Origin: an uncultured Alphaproteobacteria bacterium
Lineage (GTDB): Bacteria > Pseudomonadota > Alphaproteobacteria > Rhodobacterales > Rhodobacteraceae
Assembly (NCBI GenBank): GCA_902573735.1
Contig: CACGLH010000013.1
Span: 1 to 35,835, forward strand
DNA: 35,835 nucleotides
Direction: 5' to 3'
In this document: in pieces, positions 35,790-35,835 of the stretch
Numbering within the stretch: the stretch's first letter is position 1
Layout: every line of letters begins with the position of its first letter
Notes under the pieces: model-generated
Told to the model about the DNA's origin: nothing
Database searches by the model: none
The model's input: the letters and a program-made list of their open reading frames with translations, nothing else
Made by a program: the position numbers and the translations under genes

Positions 35790-35835
35790 TAACTCTTCCC
35801 TTGCAAGAAAATAAAAATGTTATTGTCTGTTGTAT

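Overview
The window is about 36 kb of AT-rich DNA (I estimate roughly 30% G+C by eye) from a bacterial chromosome with short intergenic gaps. Gene content points to a free-living, probably marine, alphaproteobacterium with a streamlined genome. The clues are a SUV3-like mitochondrial-type RNA helicase, an HisN-type histidinol phosphatase, proton-translocating transhydrogenase, a non-pyrrolysine MttB-family methyltransferase, a GcvT-fold folate enzyme and a dipeptide-type ABC operon. I cannot name the genus. TTG starts are common (at 2723, 5927, 10264 and 17747), and two genes have no ATG, GTG or TTG start in a plausible place.

Layout. 1-2279 (-) is a SUV3-like helicase cut by the window edge. 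2440-3670 (+) is an SCP2-domain gene overlapping an alpha/beta hydrolase. 3704-4486 (-) is hisN. 4541-8467 is the divergent tesA / ybbA-ybbP lipid-linked locus. 8567-9295 (+) is a Bax-inhibitor-1 membrane protein with its own promoter and a strong hairpin terminator, facing rpmG (9342-9509, -). 9587-12165 holds a Nudix hydrolase, two HAD proteins and a hotdog thioesterase. 12233-13789 (+) is the MttB-like methyltransferase, facing pntA-pntB (13802-16813, -). 16962-18461 holds a SAM methyltransferase and two small genes. 18467-23106 (-) is an envelope operon of MMPL/RND transporter, LolA-like periplasmic protein and outer-membrane barrel. 23214-24823 (-) holds a small unknown gene, a DUF2064 nucleotidyltransferase-like gene and a degraded family-2 glycosyltransferase. 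24877-31328 (-) is a five-gene operon: peptide-type ABC importer plus a fumarase/aspartase-superfamily lyase. 31444-31518 (-) is tRNA-Gly(GCC). 31635-33384 (+) holds a secreted-protein fragment running into an FAD-linked oxidase with an apparent ATT start. 33419-35789 (-) holds a zinc-finger protein, a GcvT-like protein and a VOC-fold protein.

How the genes may work together. One thread is one-carbon and methyl metabolism (MttB-like, GcvT-like and SAM-dependent methyltransferases, with transhydrogenase supplying NADPH). A second is envelope lipid handling (SCP2/hydrolase, TesA-YbbAP, MMPL-LolA-barrel). A third is uptake and cleavage of an organic solute by the ABC-lyase operon. The lyase has leucine where the superfamily's catalytic histidine is expected. 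No mobile element, CRISPR array or phage gene was seen, and no stretch over 300 bases is without a gene.
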